Part shown: one piece after another, positions 38,404-48,259 of the stretch
Layout of the letters: the number at the start of each line of letters is the position of its first letter
How positions within the stretch are numbered: the stretch's first letter is position 1
Assembly: GCA_015055505.1 (NCBI GenBank)
Contig: SVIB01000004.1
Coordinates: 1-64,000, forward strand
Reading direction: 5' to 3'
Length of the DNA stretch: 64,000 nt
Source: Clostridiales bacterium
Lineage (GTDB): Bacteria; Bacillota; Clostridia; Christensenellales; Borkfalkiaceae
The notes under the pieces: model-generated
Databases searched by the model: none
Told to the model about the DNA's origin: nothing
Seen by the model: the letters and a program-made list of their open reading frames with translations, nothing else
Translations under genes and position numbers: made by a program

Positions 38404-39633
38404 TTACAGTTTAAACTTAATCATTTTAAGTTTGGCGTAAGATGGAAGTCCGTTTTCAATCCGTCTTTCGGGCTCGCCTTGAATTAAGGGGAGAGCGTAA
38501 TCTATAAACTCTTGAGTAAGTCCCGTACCGTCTTTGTTTATCCATTCAAGAGGAACGGTCTTTTCGGCGTTAGCAATAGTGGAGAGGTCTTTGCCGACGA
38601 AGTCAAGCGCGTATTCTCCGTCACGGCGAACGTAAGCAATCATTTTATCCGTTTCACCGTTTACTGCGTGTATAACGGATTGTCTGCCAACCTCGAAAGC
38701 CTCTTCAACGTCAGTTTTAGAGGCGACGTGAGATGCGCAACGTTGTAAAATATTAAGTTCTATTGCTTTACATTTATAACCGATAGATTTAACTGCCGAT
38801 TTAAGCACACCGCAAACACCGCCTAACGAAGAGTGTCCAAATACGTCCGTTGCGCTTGCGTCTTCTCCAACGTATTTACCTTCGGCGTTTTTAATTCCTT
38901 CGGAAACGGCGACTATGCAAACGCGCTTTTCGTCCACAACCTTTTTTACGTCGTTTTTAAACTTCTCTAATGAGAAAGGGATTTCAGGAAGATAAATAAG
39001 GTCTGCACCGCAACCGGTAAGTGATGCAAGAGCGGAAGATGCTGTAAGCCAACCTGCATTTCTTCCCATAATTTCAAGGACTATAACAAGTGGGCTTTCA
39101 TAAATAACGGCGTCTTTATAAACTTCGGTAATCGTCGTTGCAACGTATTTTGCCGCACTGCCGTAACCGGGGCAGTGGTCTGTTCCAACCAAGTCGTTAT
39201 CTATCGTTTTGGGGATACCTATAACGTTGACGGGATACCCTTCTTTTTCCATAAAACGTGAAATTTTATCGCAAGTATCCATACTGTCGTTTCCGCCGTT
39301 ATAGAAGAAATATTTTACGTCGTACTTTTTAAATATTTCAAGAATTTTTTTATAGTCGGTGTCGTCAACGTTAAAATCTTTAAGTTTATATCTTACCGAC
39401 CCGAATTCCGAGGCTGGAGTGTTTTTAAGCGCGTAAAGTTCGCTTAAATCTTCCTTGCCGATATCGACGAAATCTTCGGTTAAAACGCCTTTAATTCCGT
39501 GAAGAGCGCACAAAACGTCGGTTATCAAATCTTGGTTTAAAGCCTCGATAAGTCCGCCTGCAATACTTGAATTTATGACTGCGGTAGGACCGCCCGATTG
39601 AGCAAAAACCGCTCTACCTTTTAAATTTTTCAT
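38404..39633 (-). CDS. 6-phosphofructokinase, PPi-dependent-type
   Basis: 'FFYNGGNDSMDTCDKI', 'GIPKTIDNDLVGTDHCPGYGSAAK' (Lys in PKTIDND). Confidence 0.88.
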   Translation of the reverse strand: MKNLKGRAVFAQSGGPTAVINSSIAGGLIEALNQDLITDVLCALHGIKGVLTEDFVDIGKEDLSELYALKNTPASEFGSVRYKLKDFNVDDTDYKKILEIFKKYDVKYFFYNGGNDSMDTCDKISRFMEKEGYPVNVIGIPKTIDNDLVGTDHCPGYGSAAKYVATTITEVYKDAVIYESPLVIVLEIMGRNAGWLTASSALASLTGCGADLIYLPEIPFSLEKFKNDVKKVVDEKRVCIVAVSEGIKNAEGKYVGEDASATDVFGHSSLGGVCGVLKSAVKSIGYKCKAIELNILQRCASHVASKTDVEEAFEVGRQSVIHAVNGETDKMIAYVRRDGEYALDFVGKDLSTIANAEKTVPLEWINKDGTGLTQEFIDYALPLIQGEPERRIENGLPSYAKLKMIKFKL

Positions 39634-39647
39634 AATATCCTCCTAAA

Positions 39648-40607
39648 TTAGCAAAGTAGAGCAGCAATATCGTAAAGGTTTTTGTCAATTTGTTTTTTCT
39701 GCGAAAGAGCCTCGGTGATATCAAGGTCAAAAATTTCTTTACCTTTACAACCTACGACTCTATTGGTCTTGTTTGCTATAAGAATTTCAATAGCGGCAAC
39801 GCCAAATTTAGCGGCAAGCATTCTATCAGCCATAGTAGGAGTACCGCCCCTTTGAATATGTCCCAAAGTGGAGAATTTAACGTCAGCGCCCGAAATAACC
39901 GAAACGACCGTTTTAATTTCTTGTTCGTTTCCTGCGCCCTCGGCTAAAACGATAATGCTTGAAGTTTTGCCCCTTTCCTTATTGGTTTTAATTTCGCTTG
40001 CGATTTTTTGGATATCGTAAGGAATTTCAGGAACGAGTATATATTCCGCTCCACCGCAAATACCAGCGTAAAGAGCAATATCACCGCAATGTCTACCCAT
40101 AACTTTAATAATAGAAACTCTATCGTGAGAAGTCATAGTATCACGGAGTGCGTTTATAGCCCATAAAACGGTGTTTACCGCCGTGTCAAAACCGAGAGTG
40201 AAATCGGTATAAGCAAGGTCGTTATCAATCGTACCGGGAATACCGACGACGTTAATGCCAAAGTCGTCCGAAAGCGCTTTAGCGCCTGTAAACGAACCGT
40301 CACCGCCGATAACTACAAGACCTTCAATGCCAAGAGCCTTAAGGTTGTCCGCGGCGATTTTTCTCGTTTCTTTTTCCTTAAATTCAAGGCATCTTGCAGA
40401 CTTTAAAATAGTACCGCCTCTATGGATAATTTCGCAAACGGAAGTAGAATGCATAGGGAAAATTCTATTTTCAACAAGACCTTTATAGCCTCTGTCTACG
40501 CCGTAAACTTCTAAACCGCTGTTAATTGCGCTTCTTACACACGCTCTTATACAAGCGTTCATACCGGGAGCGTCGCCACCGCTCGTTAAAATTGCTATTT
40601 TTTTCAT
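39648..40607 (-). CDS. pfkA: 6-phosphofructokinase, ATP-dependent-type
   Basis: 'ILTSGGDAPGMNACIRA', 'VVIGGDGSFTGA', 'GIPGTIDNDLAYTDFTLGFDTA'. Confidence 0.93.
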   Translation of the reverse strand: MKKIAILTSGGDAPGMNACIRACVRSAINSGLEVYGVDRGYKGLVENRIFPMHSTSVCEIIHRGGTILKSARCLEFKEKETRKIAADNLKALGIEGLVVIGGDGSFTGAKALSDDFGINVVGIPGTIDNDLAYTDFTLGFDTAVNTVLWAINALRDTMTSHDRVSIIKVMGRHCGDIALYAGICGGAEYILVPEIPYDIQKIASEIKTNKERGKTSSIIVLAEGAGNEQEIKTVVSVISGADVKFSTLGHIQRGGTPTMADRMLAAKFGVAAIEILIANKTNRVVGCKGKEIFDLDITEALSQKKQIDKNLYDIAALLC

Positions 40608-40639
40608 AATCGTTATCCTCCTGCTGGAAAAATTTAAAT

Positions 40640-43600
40640 TTACGCTTTAAAAAATTTTATATCGTCTTCGTCAACTATTGACAAAAGTTCGTTAAAAAGT
40701 CCACGGCAATTTCTTACCGTTTGAGTCATACGGTAATTTTTACCGTCTATTTTAAAATATACTATTATATCGCCCGGATAGGTCGAAAGTATGTCTATAA
40801 GTTCGTCTTTTGACTTTTCGGTTTCTTTATTGAGTATAATCCCCAAACATTCTCTGCCTGCTTTTTGAGTTTCAACTGCGCTTTCAGTCGGCGTTTCGTT
40901 GACTTCTTCGCAAACGTCAGCCATAACCGTTACTTTATCTTCGCGAAGTTGTAACCGTCCTTTTATTTTGACGATTTTTTCGGCTTGTAAAAGGTCTTTA
41001 TACTTTTCGTATTTTTTAGGGAAGAATATGCATTCGATAGCCCCGTATACGTCTTCAATATTTACAAAACTCATAAACGAGCCCGATTTAGTTGCAATTT
41101 TATCTGCGTTCGTTATTATACCGCCGAGAGTTACGTATTGGTCGTTTTTAACGTCGGTATAGGTTATCGTGCCGTCCTCGTCCTCTTCGTAGTTGGTAAG
41201 CATTTGCGTCGTGAACGTACAGTCTTTAAATTTGTCTTTAAATCCGTCGAGGGGATGTCCCGTAAGATAAAGTCCCGTTACGCTCTTTTCAAGCGAGAGT
41301 TTAGTTTTACTGTCGTATTCTTTTAAGTTTGGATAAGTAACCGTAAAAGTCGTATCTTCTTTAATAAAATCGCCGAAAAGACTCATTTGGTTGCTTTCTT
41401 TTTGTTTTGCAATAATGGCAACTCTGTCAATCAAGTCTTCGGAAATGCCTATAAGTTGGGTGCGGTGTTTGCCGAATTGGTCAAACGCACCGGCGTATAT
41501 GAGGTTTTCAACTAACCGTTTGTTTAAAACCTTGCTTTCGCATCTTGAAATAAAGTTTTCAAAAGAGGTGTAGTCGCCGTTTTTGTTACGCTCTTCCACG
41601 ATACTGTCTATCGCCGTAAGCCCGATACCCTTAATTGCCGCAAGTCCGTAACGGATTTTACCGTTTTTAACGCTAAAATGCCCGATACTCTTGTTTATGT
41701 CCGGCGGTAAAACTTCAATTCCTTCTTCCTTTGCGTAAGAAAGATAGTTCTTGATTTCGTCGATATTTGTAATACGGTTATTTAAAACTGCAGTTAAAAA
41801 TTCCGCCTCAAAGTAGGTTTTAAGATAGGCCGTTTGATAGGTTACGAGCGAATACGCCGCCGCGTGTGATTTATTGAAAGCGTATTTTGCAAAGTCTTTC
41901 ATTTCGCCCCAAATCTTTTTGGCAACGTCCTCGGGTACTCCGCGCTTTAAACAACCGTCGATTGCAGTCGAAACTTTACCGTGTTTATCGACGAGTTCGC
42001 CTCTGCCGTGAATAAATATTACCTCTTCCTTTACCATTGCTTCGACTTGCTTTTTACCCATCATACGGCGGACGTTGTCGGCTTGTCCTAAGGTGTAGCC
42101 TGCAAGAGATTGAACTATTTTCATAACTTGCTCTTGGTAAACTATACAGCCGTAAGTTTGTTTTAAAATAGGCTCTAAAAGTGGGTGGTCGAATTTTACA
42201 AGGTCGGGATTGTGTTTACATTTAACGAACTTAGGAATAGAGTCCATAGGTCCGGGGCGGTAGAGAGAAACGGCAGCGACTATATCTTCAAGACAGGTGG
42301 GGCGTAATTCTCTTAAGAATTTTTGGAATCCAGCCGATTCGACTTGGAATATAGCCTTTGTGTTTCCCGTAGATAAAAGTTCGTAAACTTTAGGGTCGTC
42401 GTAAGTCGATTTGTCAAAATCTATTTCTATACCGTGATTTTCCTTGATATAGTCTATCGCCATCTTGATATCGCTCAAGTTGCGAAGTCCCAAAAAGTCC
42501 ATCTTCAAAAAGCCGAGGTGTTCAAGTTCAACGCCGGTGTATTGACTCGTTATATCTTCTCCGTTTCTGCCGAGTGGCATGTGTTGGTCTAAAATATCTG
42601 CGCCAATAATTACTCCGCACGCGTGAGTGCTTGCCTGTCTTGGCGAGTCTTCAAGTTTCATTGCTATGTCGGCAACTCTTCTTATTTCGCTATCCTCGTT
42701 ATACATTTGCATAAGTTCGGGAACGGAAAAATCTACGCCGTAATCTTTTGCGCCCTCTTTTGGGTGGTACTGACCGAATACTTTCATTAAAATATTAGGT
42801 CTTTTAAGGTCGAATTCGTCCCCTTTAGCATTTTTTCTTACGAGTTTATTGGGGATAGTTTTGGTAACTCTGTCAGTTTCGGAGTAGGGAAGTTTTAATA
42901 CTCTTCCTACGTCTTTTATGGCGTTTTTAGCCGCCATAGTACCGAAAGTAACTATTTTACAAACACGGTTTTCGCCGTATTTTCTCTTAACGTATTCAAT
43001 AACTTCTTGACGGCGACAGTCTTCAAAGTCAACGTCGAAGTCGGGAGCGGAAACTCTTTCAGGGTTTAAGAAACGCTCGAAATAAAGGTCGTATTTTAAC
43101 GGGTCTATGTTGGTTATTCCTATAAGATAAGCGACGATAGAGCCTGCGCCCGAACCACGCCCCGGTCCTACTGAAATTCCCATATTTCTTGCGGCGTTAA
43201 TATAGTCCCACACGATAAGGAAATATTCAACGAATCCCTGTTTTTCTATAACTGCAAGTTCGCTCTCTATTCTCTCACGAATTTCAGGTGTTTCAGCGCC
43301 GTATTTTTTTTGAATACCCTTATTTATAAGTCCGCGTAAATACACGATTGGCTCTTCACCCGTTTCGGGGTAGTAGTGAGGGAACATATAATGTCCGTAC
43401 ACAAAAGAGAAATTACATTTATCGGCTATTTCTAAAGTCGTTTCAAGCGCCTCGGGGTCTTCTGGGAAGAGTTCAGCCATTTCTTCTTGGGTTTTTAAAT
43501 AGAATTCGTCGTTTGAAAATTTAAGTCTTTTTGGGTCGTCGTAATCTGCGCCCATTTGAACGCACATTAAAACGTCTTGGCTCATTGCGTCTTCTTTAGA

Positions 43601-44218
43601 AACGTAATGCACGTCGTTGGTAGCAACGAGTTTTATGCCGTATTTTTTAGCGTAAATCCTAAGATATTTATTAACTTCAATTTGTTCGGGAAGGTCGTGA
43701 TTTTGAATTTCAAGATAAAAATCCTCGCCGAAAAGGTCCTTAAACCATTTAACGAGCCTCTCAGCCTCTTCAAAATTTCTATTTAAAATGGCTTGGGGAA
43801 TATCTCCTGCAATACAAGCCGAAAGACAAACTAATCCCTCGTGATGCTCAGCAAGGGTTTTAAGGTCGATTCTCGGTTTATAATAGTAACCGTCCCTAAA
43901 GGCAATAGCGTTTAAAAGAGAAATGTTTTTATATCCCGTTTCGTTTTTGCACAGTAAAACGAGGTGGTTTAATTTGGTCTTCCCGCTCTTTACGGTCAAG
44001 TCGTCGCATACGTAAAATTCAGTACCGATTATGGCTTTAATGTCGTTTTTTTCGCATGCGTCGAAAAAAGCCACCGCGCCGTACATATTGCCGTGGTCGG
44101 TAATTGCAATAGCGGGCATACCGAGTTCTTTTGCTCTTTTCGTTACGTTTGCAATTCTCGCCGCGCCGTCTAATATGCTATATTCAGTATGAACGTGTAA
44201 GTGAACGAAATTTCCCAT
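40640..44218 (-). CDS. dnaE: DNA polymerase III alpha subunit
   Basis: 'FVHLHVHTEYSILDGAARI', 'GPGRGSGAGSIVAYLIGITNIDPL', 'APDFDVDFEDCRRQEVIEYVKRKYG'. Confidence 0.97.
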   Translation of the reverse strand: MGNFVHLHVHTEYSILDGAARIANVTKRAKELGMPAIAITDHGNMYGAVAFFDACEKNDIKAIIGTEFYVCDDLTVKSGKTKLNHLVLLCKNETGYKNISLLNAIAFRDGYYYKPRIDLKTLAEHHEGLVCLSACIAGDIPQAILNRNFEEAERLVKWFKDLFGEDFYLEIQNHDLPEQIEVNKYLRIYAKKYGIKLVATNDVHYVSKEDAMSQDVLMCVQMGADYDDPKRLKFSNDEFYLKTQEEMAELFPEDPEALETTLEIADKCNFSFVYGHYMFPHYYPETGEEPIVYLRGLINKGIQKKYGAETPEIRERIESELAVIEKQGFVEYFLIVWDYINAARNMGISVGPGRGSGAGSIVAYLIGITNIDPLKYDLYFERFLNPERVSAPDFDVDFEDCRRQEVIEYVKRKYGENRVCKIVTFGTMAAKNAIKDVGRVLKLPYSETDRVTKTIPNKLVRKNAKGDEFDLKRPNILMKVFGQYHPKEGAKDYGVDFSVPELMQMYNEDSEIRRVADIAMKLEDSPRQASTHACGVIIGADILDQHMPLGRNGEDITSQYTGVELEHLGFLKMDFLGLRNLSDIKMAIDYIKENHGIEIDFDKSTYDDPKVYELLSTGNTKAIFQVESAGFQKFLRELRPTCLEDIVAAVSLYRPGPMDSIPKFVKCKHNPDLVKFDHPLLEPILKQTYGCIVYQEQVMKIVQSLAGYTLGQADNVRRMMGKKQVEAMVKEEVIFIHGRGELVDKHGKVSTAIDGCLKRGVPEDVAKKIWGEMKDFAKYAFNKSHAAAYSLVTYQTAYLKTYFEAEFLTAVLNNRITNIDEIKNYLSYAKEEGIEVLPPDINKSIGHFSVKNGKIRYGLAAIKGIGLTAIDSIVEERNKNGDYTSFENFISRCESKVLNKRLVENLIYAGAFDQFGKHRTQLIGISEDLIDRVAIIAKQKESNQMSLFGDFIKEDTTFTVTYPNLKEYDSKTKLSLEKSVTGLYLTGHPLDGFKDKFKDCTFTTQMLTNYEEDEDGTITYTDVKNDQYVTLGGIITNADKIATKSGSFMSFVNIEDVYGAIECIFFPKKYEKYKDLLQAEKIVKIKGRLQLREDKVTVMADVCEEVNETPTESAVETQKAGRECLGIILNKETEKSKDELIDILSTYPGDIIVYFKIDGKNYRMTQTVRNCRGLFNELLSIVDEDDIKFFKA

Positions 44219-44237
44219 TATAACCTCAAAAGTTAGT

Positions 44238-44253
44238 CTATAAGTCGATTATT
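44238..44253 (+). repeat. repeat motif copy E: CTATAAGTCGATTATT
   Basis: 6 nt past the hemW stop, antisense to hemW. Confidence 0.88.
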
Positions 44254-44259
44254 CGACGT

Positions 44260-45369
44260 TTAATCCATAAAATAAATAATTATAGTGTTTTGCACGTAGA
44301 TATATTCGGGTTTTATTCTAATATCAGTATCCGTAATATCTAAGTATTTTTTTACCGCTTTAATTTTATCGGCGTACTTTTCTTTAAAGTCAACGCCAAA
44401 GCGGTTTTTAAAATCTTCAAAAGTAAAGCCTTCGTCTTTTCTTAGAGAAAGCATAATAAATTCAAATTCCCTTTCGTCGCCCTCTATATTTTCGGTAAAA
44501 ATTTCCGCAACCTTGCCTCTTAATATGCAAGCGGTGTATTCGTCTATTTTTTCGGTATTTGTAAAACGCCTTTCGCCTATAAACGAAGACGCGGAAACCC
44601 CAAAACCTATGTATTCGCCTCTATTCCAATAGTTGAGATTGTGGCGCGATTTATAGCCGTCCTTTGCGAAGTTGGACACTTCGTAGCGGTAAAATCCGTT
44701 TTCTTCCAAATATGATTTTGCAAAATCGTAAAGTTCAGCCGTTTCGTCCTCAGCGGGTAGGTCGCCGTTTAAATATTTACCGTACATCGGCGTACCCTCT
44801 TCGGCTTTTAACGCGTATGCGGAAATATGTTTTGCTCCGCCCTTTATTGCAAGGTCAATAGTGTTTTTTACGTCGTTTGCAGTTTGATTTTCAAGTCCGA
44901 GCATTACGTCAACGCTTAAATTCTCTCCTTTTAATAGGTCAACGGCAATTAAAAAATCCTCGGTTGTGTGTATACGGTTAAGACTTCTAAGCATTTTATC
45001 GTCAGCCGATTGAAGTCCTACGCTAAAACGGTTAATCCCCGCGCGTTTATACGCCTTTACTTTTTCGGCGGAGAGAGTGCCGGGGTTTACTTCTAAGGTA
45101 ATTTCAACGTCGTCGGTAAGTTTATAATAATTTTTAATTTGTCTAAGCGCCCCGACAATATATTTTTCCTCGACAAAAGAGGGAGTACCCCCACCGAAAT
45201 ATACGGTATCGAAAAGGTAATCCTTTAAACTTTCCGCCCTTGCCTTAATTTCTTTATAAAGGCAGGCAAAATATAAATCAGCCTTAGAAATTTCCCTTGG
45301 GTAGGAAGCAAAATCACAGTAAGTGCATTTGCTCTTGCAAAAGGGAATATGTACGTAAATTCCACTCAT
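44260..45369 (-). CDS. hemW: radical SAM HemW-type protein
   Basis: 'GIYVHIPFCKSKCTYCDFAS', 'YFGGGTPSF', 'NRFSVGLQSADDKMLRSLNRIH'. Confidence 0.93.
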   Translation of the reverse strand: MSGIYVHIPFCKSKCTYCDFASYPREISKADLYFACLYKEIKARAESLKDYLFDTVYFGGGTPSFVEEKYIVGALRQIKNYYKLTDDVEITLEVNPGTLSAEKVKAYKRAGINRFSVGLQSADDKMLRSLNRIHTTEDFLIAVDLLKGENLSVDVMLGLENQTANDVKNTIDLAIKGGAKHISAYALKAEEGTPMYGKYLNGDLPAEDETAELYDFAKSYLEENGFYRYEVSNFAKDGYKSRHNLNYWNRGEYIGFGVSASSFIGERRFTNTEKIDEYTACILRGKVAEIFTENIEGDEREFEFIMLSLRKDEGFTFEDFKNRFGVDFKEKYADKIKAVKKYLDITDTDIRIKPEYIYVQNTIIIYFMD

Positions 45370-45380
45370 TTTAGTTCTCT

Positions 45381-47195
45381 TTAACTGTTGCTGTCAATTT
45401 TAAGAATAGACATAAACGCCTCGCTCGGCACTTCAACAGAGCCTAACTGACGCATTTTCTTTTTGCCTTCTTTTTGTTTTTCTAAAAGTTTTCTCTTTCT
45501 CGTTATGTCACCGCCGTAACATTTAGCCAAAACGTCTTTTCTCATTGCTTTAACCGTTTCTCTTGCTATAATCTTACCGCCGACTGCCGCTTGAATAGGA
45601 ATTTCAAACAGTTGTCTTGGAATAACTTCCTTTAATCTTTCGGCTAAAGCCCTACCTCTTTGGTAAGCCTTGTCCTTATGGACTATAATTGAAAGGGCGT
45701 CGCAAATATCTCCGTTTAAAAGCATATCAAGTTTAACGAGGTCGCTTTTTACGTAGCCTGCTATTTCATAGTCAAAAGACGCGTATCCTCTCGTTCTGCT
45801 TTTAAGTCCGTCAAAAAAGTCGAAAATTATTTCGTTTAAGGGAAGAGTGTAATTAAGTTTTACACGCTTAGAGTCAAGATAGGTCATATCGGTAAATACA
45901 CCGCGCTTATCTTGGCAAAGTTCCATAATCGCTCCAACGTAATCGGGGGGAGTGAATATGTTTGCCGTAATGACGGGCTCTTCAGCGTAGTCGATAGTTG
46001 CAACGTCGGGAAATTTGCTGGGGTTATCAACGATTAGCATTTCGCCGTCAGTCTTGTATATGTGGTATGAAACGGACGGAGCGGTGGTGATAATATCAAT
46101 ATCAAACTCACGCTCAATACGTTCTTGAATAATTTCCATGTGCAAAAGCCCTAAAAATCCACATCTAAAACCAAAGCCTAAAGCGGTGGAATTGTCGGGT
46201 TCAAAAGTAAGCGACGCGTCGTTTAATTTAAGTTTTAAAAGAGCCTCTTTTAAGTCGTTAAATCTCGAACCGTCTAAAGGATAAATACCTGAGAATACCA
46301 CCGGTTGAACTTTTTTATAGCCGGGGAGTGGGTTTGGCGCGGGATTTACAGAAGTGGTAATCGTATCGCCAACGGCAATATCTTCAATACTTTTAATACT
46401 TGCGGCGATATATCCAACTTCGCCAACCGATAACGATTTTTTGGGGATTAAAGAGGGATTAAACGTGCCGACTTCGGTAACGTCGAACTGCTTTTCACCC
46501 ATAAACGTCCTAATTTTCATACCGGGAGCAATTTCGCCGTCAACGACGCGGACGAAACATATAACGCCCTTAAAATTGTCGTAATACGAGTCGAAAATTA
46601 AGGCTTTTAAAGGTGCGTCCTCATCTCCTTTCGGAGGTGGAACGAGTTCAACTATTTTTTCAAGAACTTGGTCGATATTAATACCGTTTTTAGCCGAAAC
46701 TCTCGGTGCGTCCGAACCGTCTAAGCCTATTACGTCCTCAATTTCTTTCGCCGTTTCGTCGGGCTGAGCGGACGCTAAGTCGATTTTGTTTATTACGGGA
46801 ACGATTTCAAGATTGTTGTCAAGCGCAAGGTAGCAGTTAGCAAGCGTTTGCGCCTCGATACCTTGAGTTGCGTCTACTATTAAAACCGCGCCCTCGCAAG
46901 CGGCGAGAGAACGGGAAACTTCGTAGGTGAAGTCAACGTGGCCGGGGGTGTCGATAAGGTTAAAAATGTATTCCTTACCGTTTTTCGCCTTATACGCCAT
47001 TCTTACGGGCGTAAGTTTTATGGTTATACCCCTTTCTCTCTCTAAATCCATAGAGTCTAAAAGTTGTTCTTCCATATCCCTTTCGGCTACTTGTCCCGTA
47101 AATTCCATAAGACGGTCTGCAAGAGTAGACTTGCCGTGGTCTATATGCGCTACGATACAAAAGTTTCTTATATTGTCCTTAGTCGTTATTGCCAT
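45381..47195 (-). CDS. lepA: elongation factor 4 (LepA)
   Basis: '[27 protein letters not shown]', '[38 protein letters not shown]'. Confidence 0.98.
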   Translation of the reverse strand: MAITTKDNIRNFCIVAHIDHGKSTLADRLMEFTGQVAERDMEEQLLDSMDLERERGITIKLTPVRMAYKAKNGKEYIFNLIDTPGHVDFTYEVSRSLAACEGAVLIVDATQGIEAQTLANCYLALDNNLEIVPVINKIDLASAQPDETAKEIEDVIGLDGSDAPRVSAKNGINIDQVLEKIVELVPPPKGDEDAPLKALIFDSYYDNFKGVICFVRVVDGEIAPGMKIRTFMGEKQFDVTEVGTFNPSLIPKKSLSVGEVGYIAASIKSIEDIAVGDTITTSVNPAPNPLPGYKKVQPVVFSGIYPLDGSRFNDLKEALLKLKLNDASLTFEPDNSTALGFGFRCGFLGLLHMEIIQERIEREFDIDIITTAPSVSYHIYKTDGEMLIVDNPSKFPDVATIDYAEEPVITANIFTPPDYVGAIMELCQDKRGVFTDMTYLDSKRVKLNYTLPLNEIIFDFFDGLKSRTRGYASFDYEIAGYVKSDLVKLDMLLNGDICDALSIIVHKDKAYQRGRALAERLKEVIPRQLFEIPIQAAVGGKIIARETVKAMRKDVLAKCYGGDITRKRKLLEKQKEGKKKMRQLGSVEVPSEAFMSILKIDSNS

Positions 47196-47423
47196 AAATT
47201 TCCTTTTTTCGGCTTGCTATTTTATCTTTGCGCTCCTATTAAGGTTTGCATGTGCCTTTTAATCTTAAGCCGTAATGCTCAATGTAAAGCAATGCAAAAA
47301 GTAAAATTAAAACAAACCAAAAATATCCATAATACTCTATGGTATCATTATACATAATTTGCGCTTTAAAATCAATTATATTTTAGCATTTTATTATTTT
47401 TAATAATAACTTTTCTTAACCGC

Positions 47424-47452
47424 TTGACAAAATAACCGTCTAAATATATAAT
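47424..47452 (+). promoter_or_regulatory. consensus promoter TTGACA-N17-TATAAT
   Basis: Exact -35 and -10 hexamers, 17-bp spacer, upstream of the GDPD gene. Confidence 0.88.
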
Positions 47453-47495
47453 TTTTATAGAATTCCTACCAAAACAGTGGGAATTAAGGAGAGGT

Positions 47496-48230
47496 ATGAA
47501 AAACAGAATTAGCGATAATCATTGGCTTATAAACAGAGCGTCGGCGCACCGCGGATTTCACGGAAACGGAATTCCCGAAAACAGTAAAGGCGCGTTTTTA
47601 AAGGCTATTGAATTAAATTATCCTATAGAAACGGATATTCAACTTACTAAAGATTTAGTTCCCGTTTGTTTTCACGACGATAACTTAAAGAGAATTACGG
47701 GCGTTGACAGTTTAGTATGGGATAAGACGCTTGAGGAGATTAAAAGTTTAAGTATTTGCGAAACTGAAGAGAAAATCTTGACTTTTGAAGAATTTTTGGC
47801 TTTAGTTGACGGAAAAGTTCCGTTACTTATCGAAATAAAATCTCAAAGGGAAAATAAAGCGGTCGTACAAAAGACCTTAGACCTTTTAAAGAATTATAAA
47901 GGCGAGTTCGTTATACAGTCTTTTGATCCAAGAGTGATGGGAGAAGTAAGAAAATTAAATCCAAGCATAATAAGAGGGCAATTAATGTGCAAAGAGCGTC
48001 ACGAAAACCTCTCGCCTTTAACTGACAAACTTCTTTCAAACGGCTTTTTAAACTTCTTGTCAAAACCCGATTTTATCAATATGAATCAAAAATTTCTTCC
48101 AATTCAAAAGCGCATTACGAGAGGAAAAAGGATTTTATGTTGGACGGTAAAAACCCAAGAAGAGGAAGAGAGGGCGCTTAACTTCGTAGACAGTTACGTC
48201 TTTGAAAATATCACTCCAAAAGTTAAATAA
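47496..48230 (+). CDS. glycerophosphodiester phosphodiesterase
   Basis: 'SAHRGFHGNGIPENSKGAFLKAIELNYPIETDIQLTKDLVPVCFHD'. Confidence 0.93.
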   Translation: MKNRISDNHWLINRASAHRGFHGNGIPENSKGAFLKAIELNYPIETDIQLTKDLVPVCFHDDNLKRITGVDSLVWDKTLEEIKSLSICETEEKILTFEEFLALVDGKVPLLIEIKSQRENKAVVQKTLDLLKNYKGEFVIQSFDPRVMGEVRKLNPSIIRGQLMCKERHENLSPLTDKLLSNGFLNFLSKPDFINMNQKFLPIQKRITRGKRILCWTVKTQEEEERALNFVDSYVFENITPKVK

Positions 48231-48241
48231 TCAACCTATAG
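48226..48241 (-). repeat. repeat motif copy F: CTATAGGTTGATTATT (minus strand)
   Basis: Overlaps the GDPD stop codon; extended match AAAAACCCCT upstream. Confidence 0.85.
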
Positions 48242-48259
48242 AGGGGTTTTTGTGTAAAA

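Noticed and set aside
40795-41460. CTATAAGTTCGTC (40795) and CTATAAGTTGGG (41449) in dnaE resemble the repeat motif
   Set aside because: Only 9-10 nt match; explained by ordinary Leu-Ile codons in dnaE, with no flank similarity.
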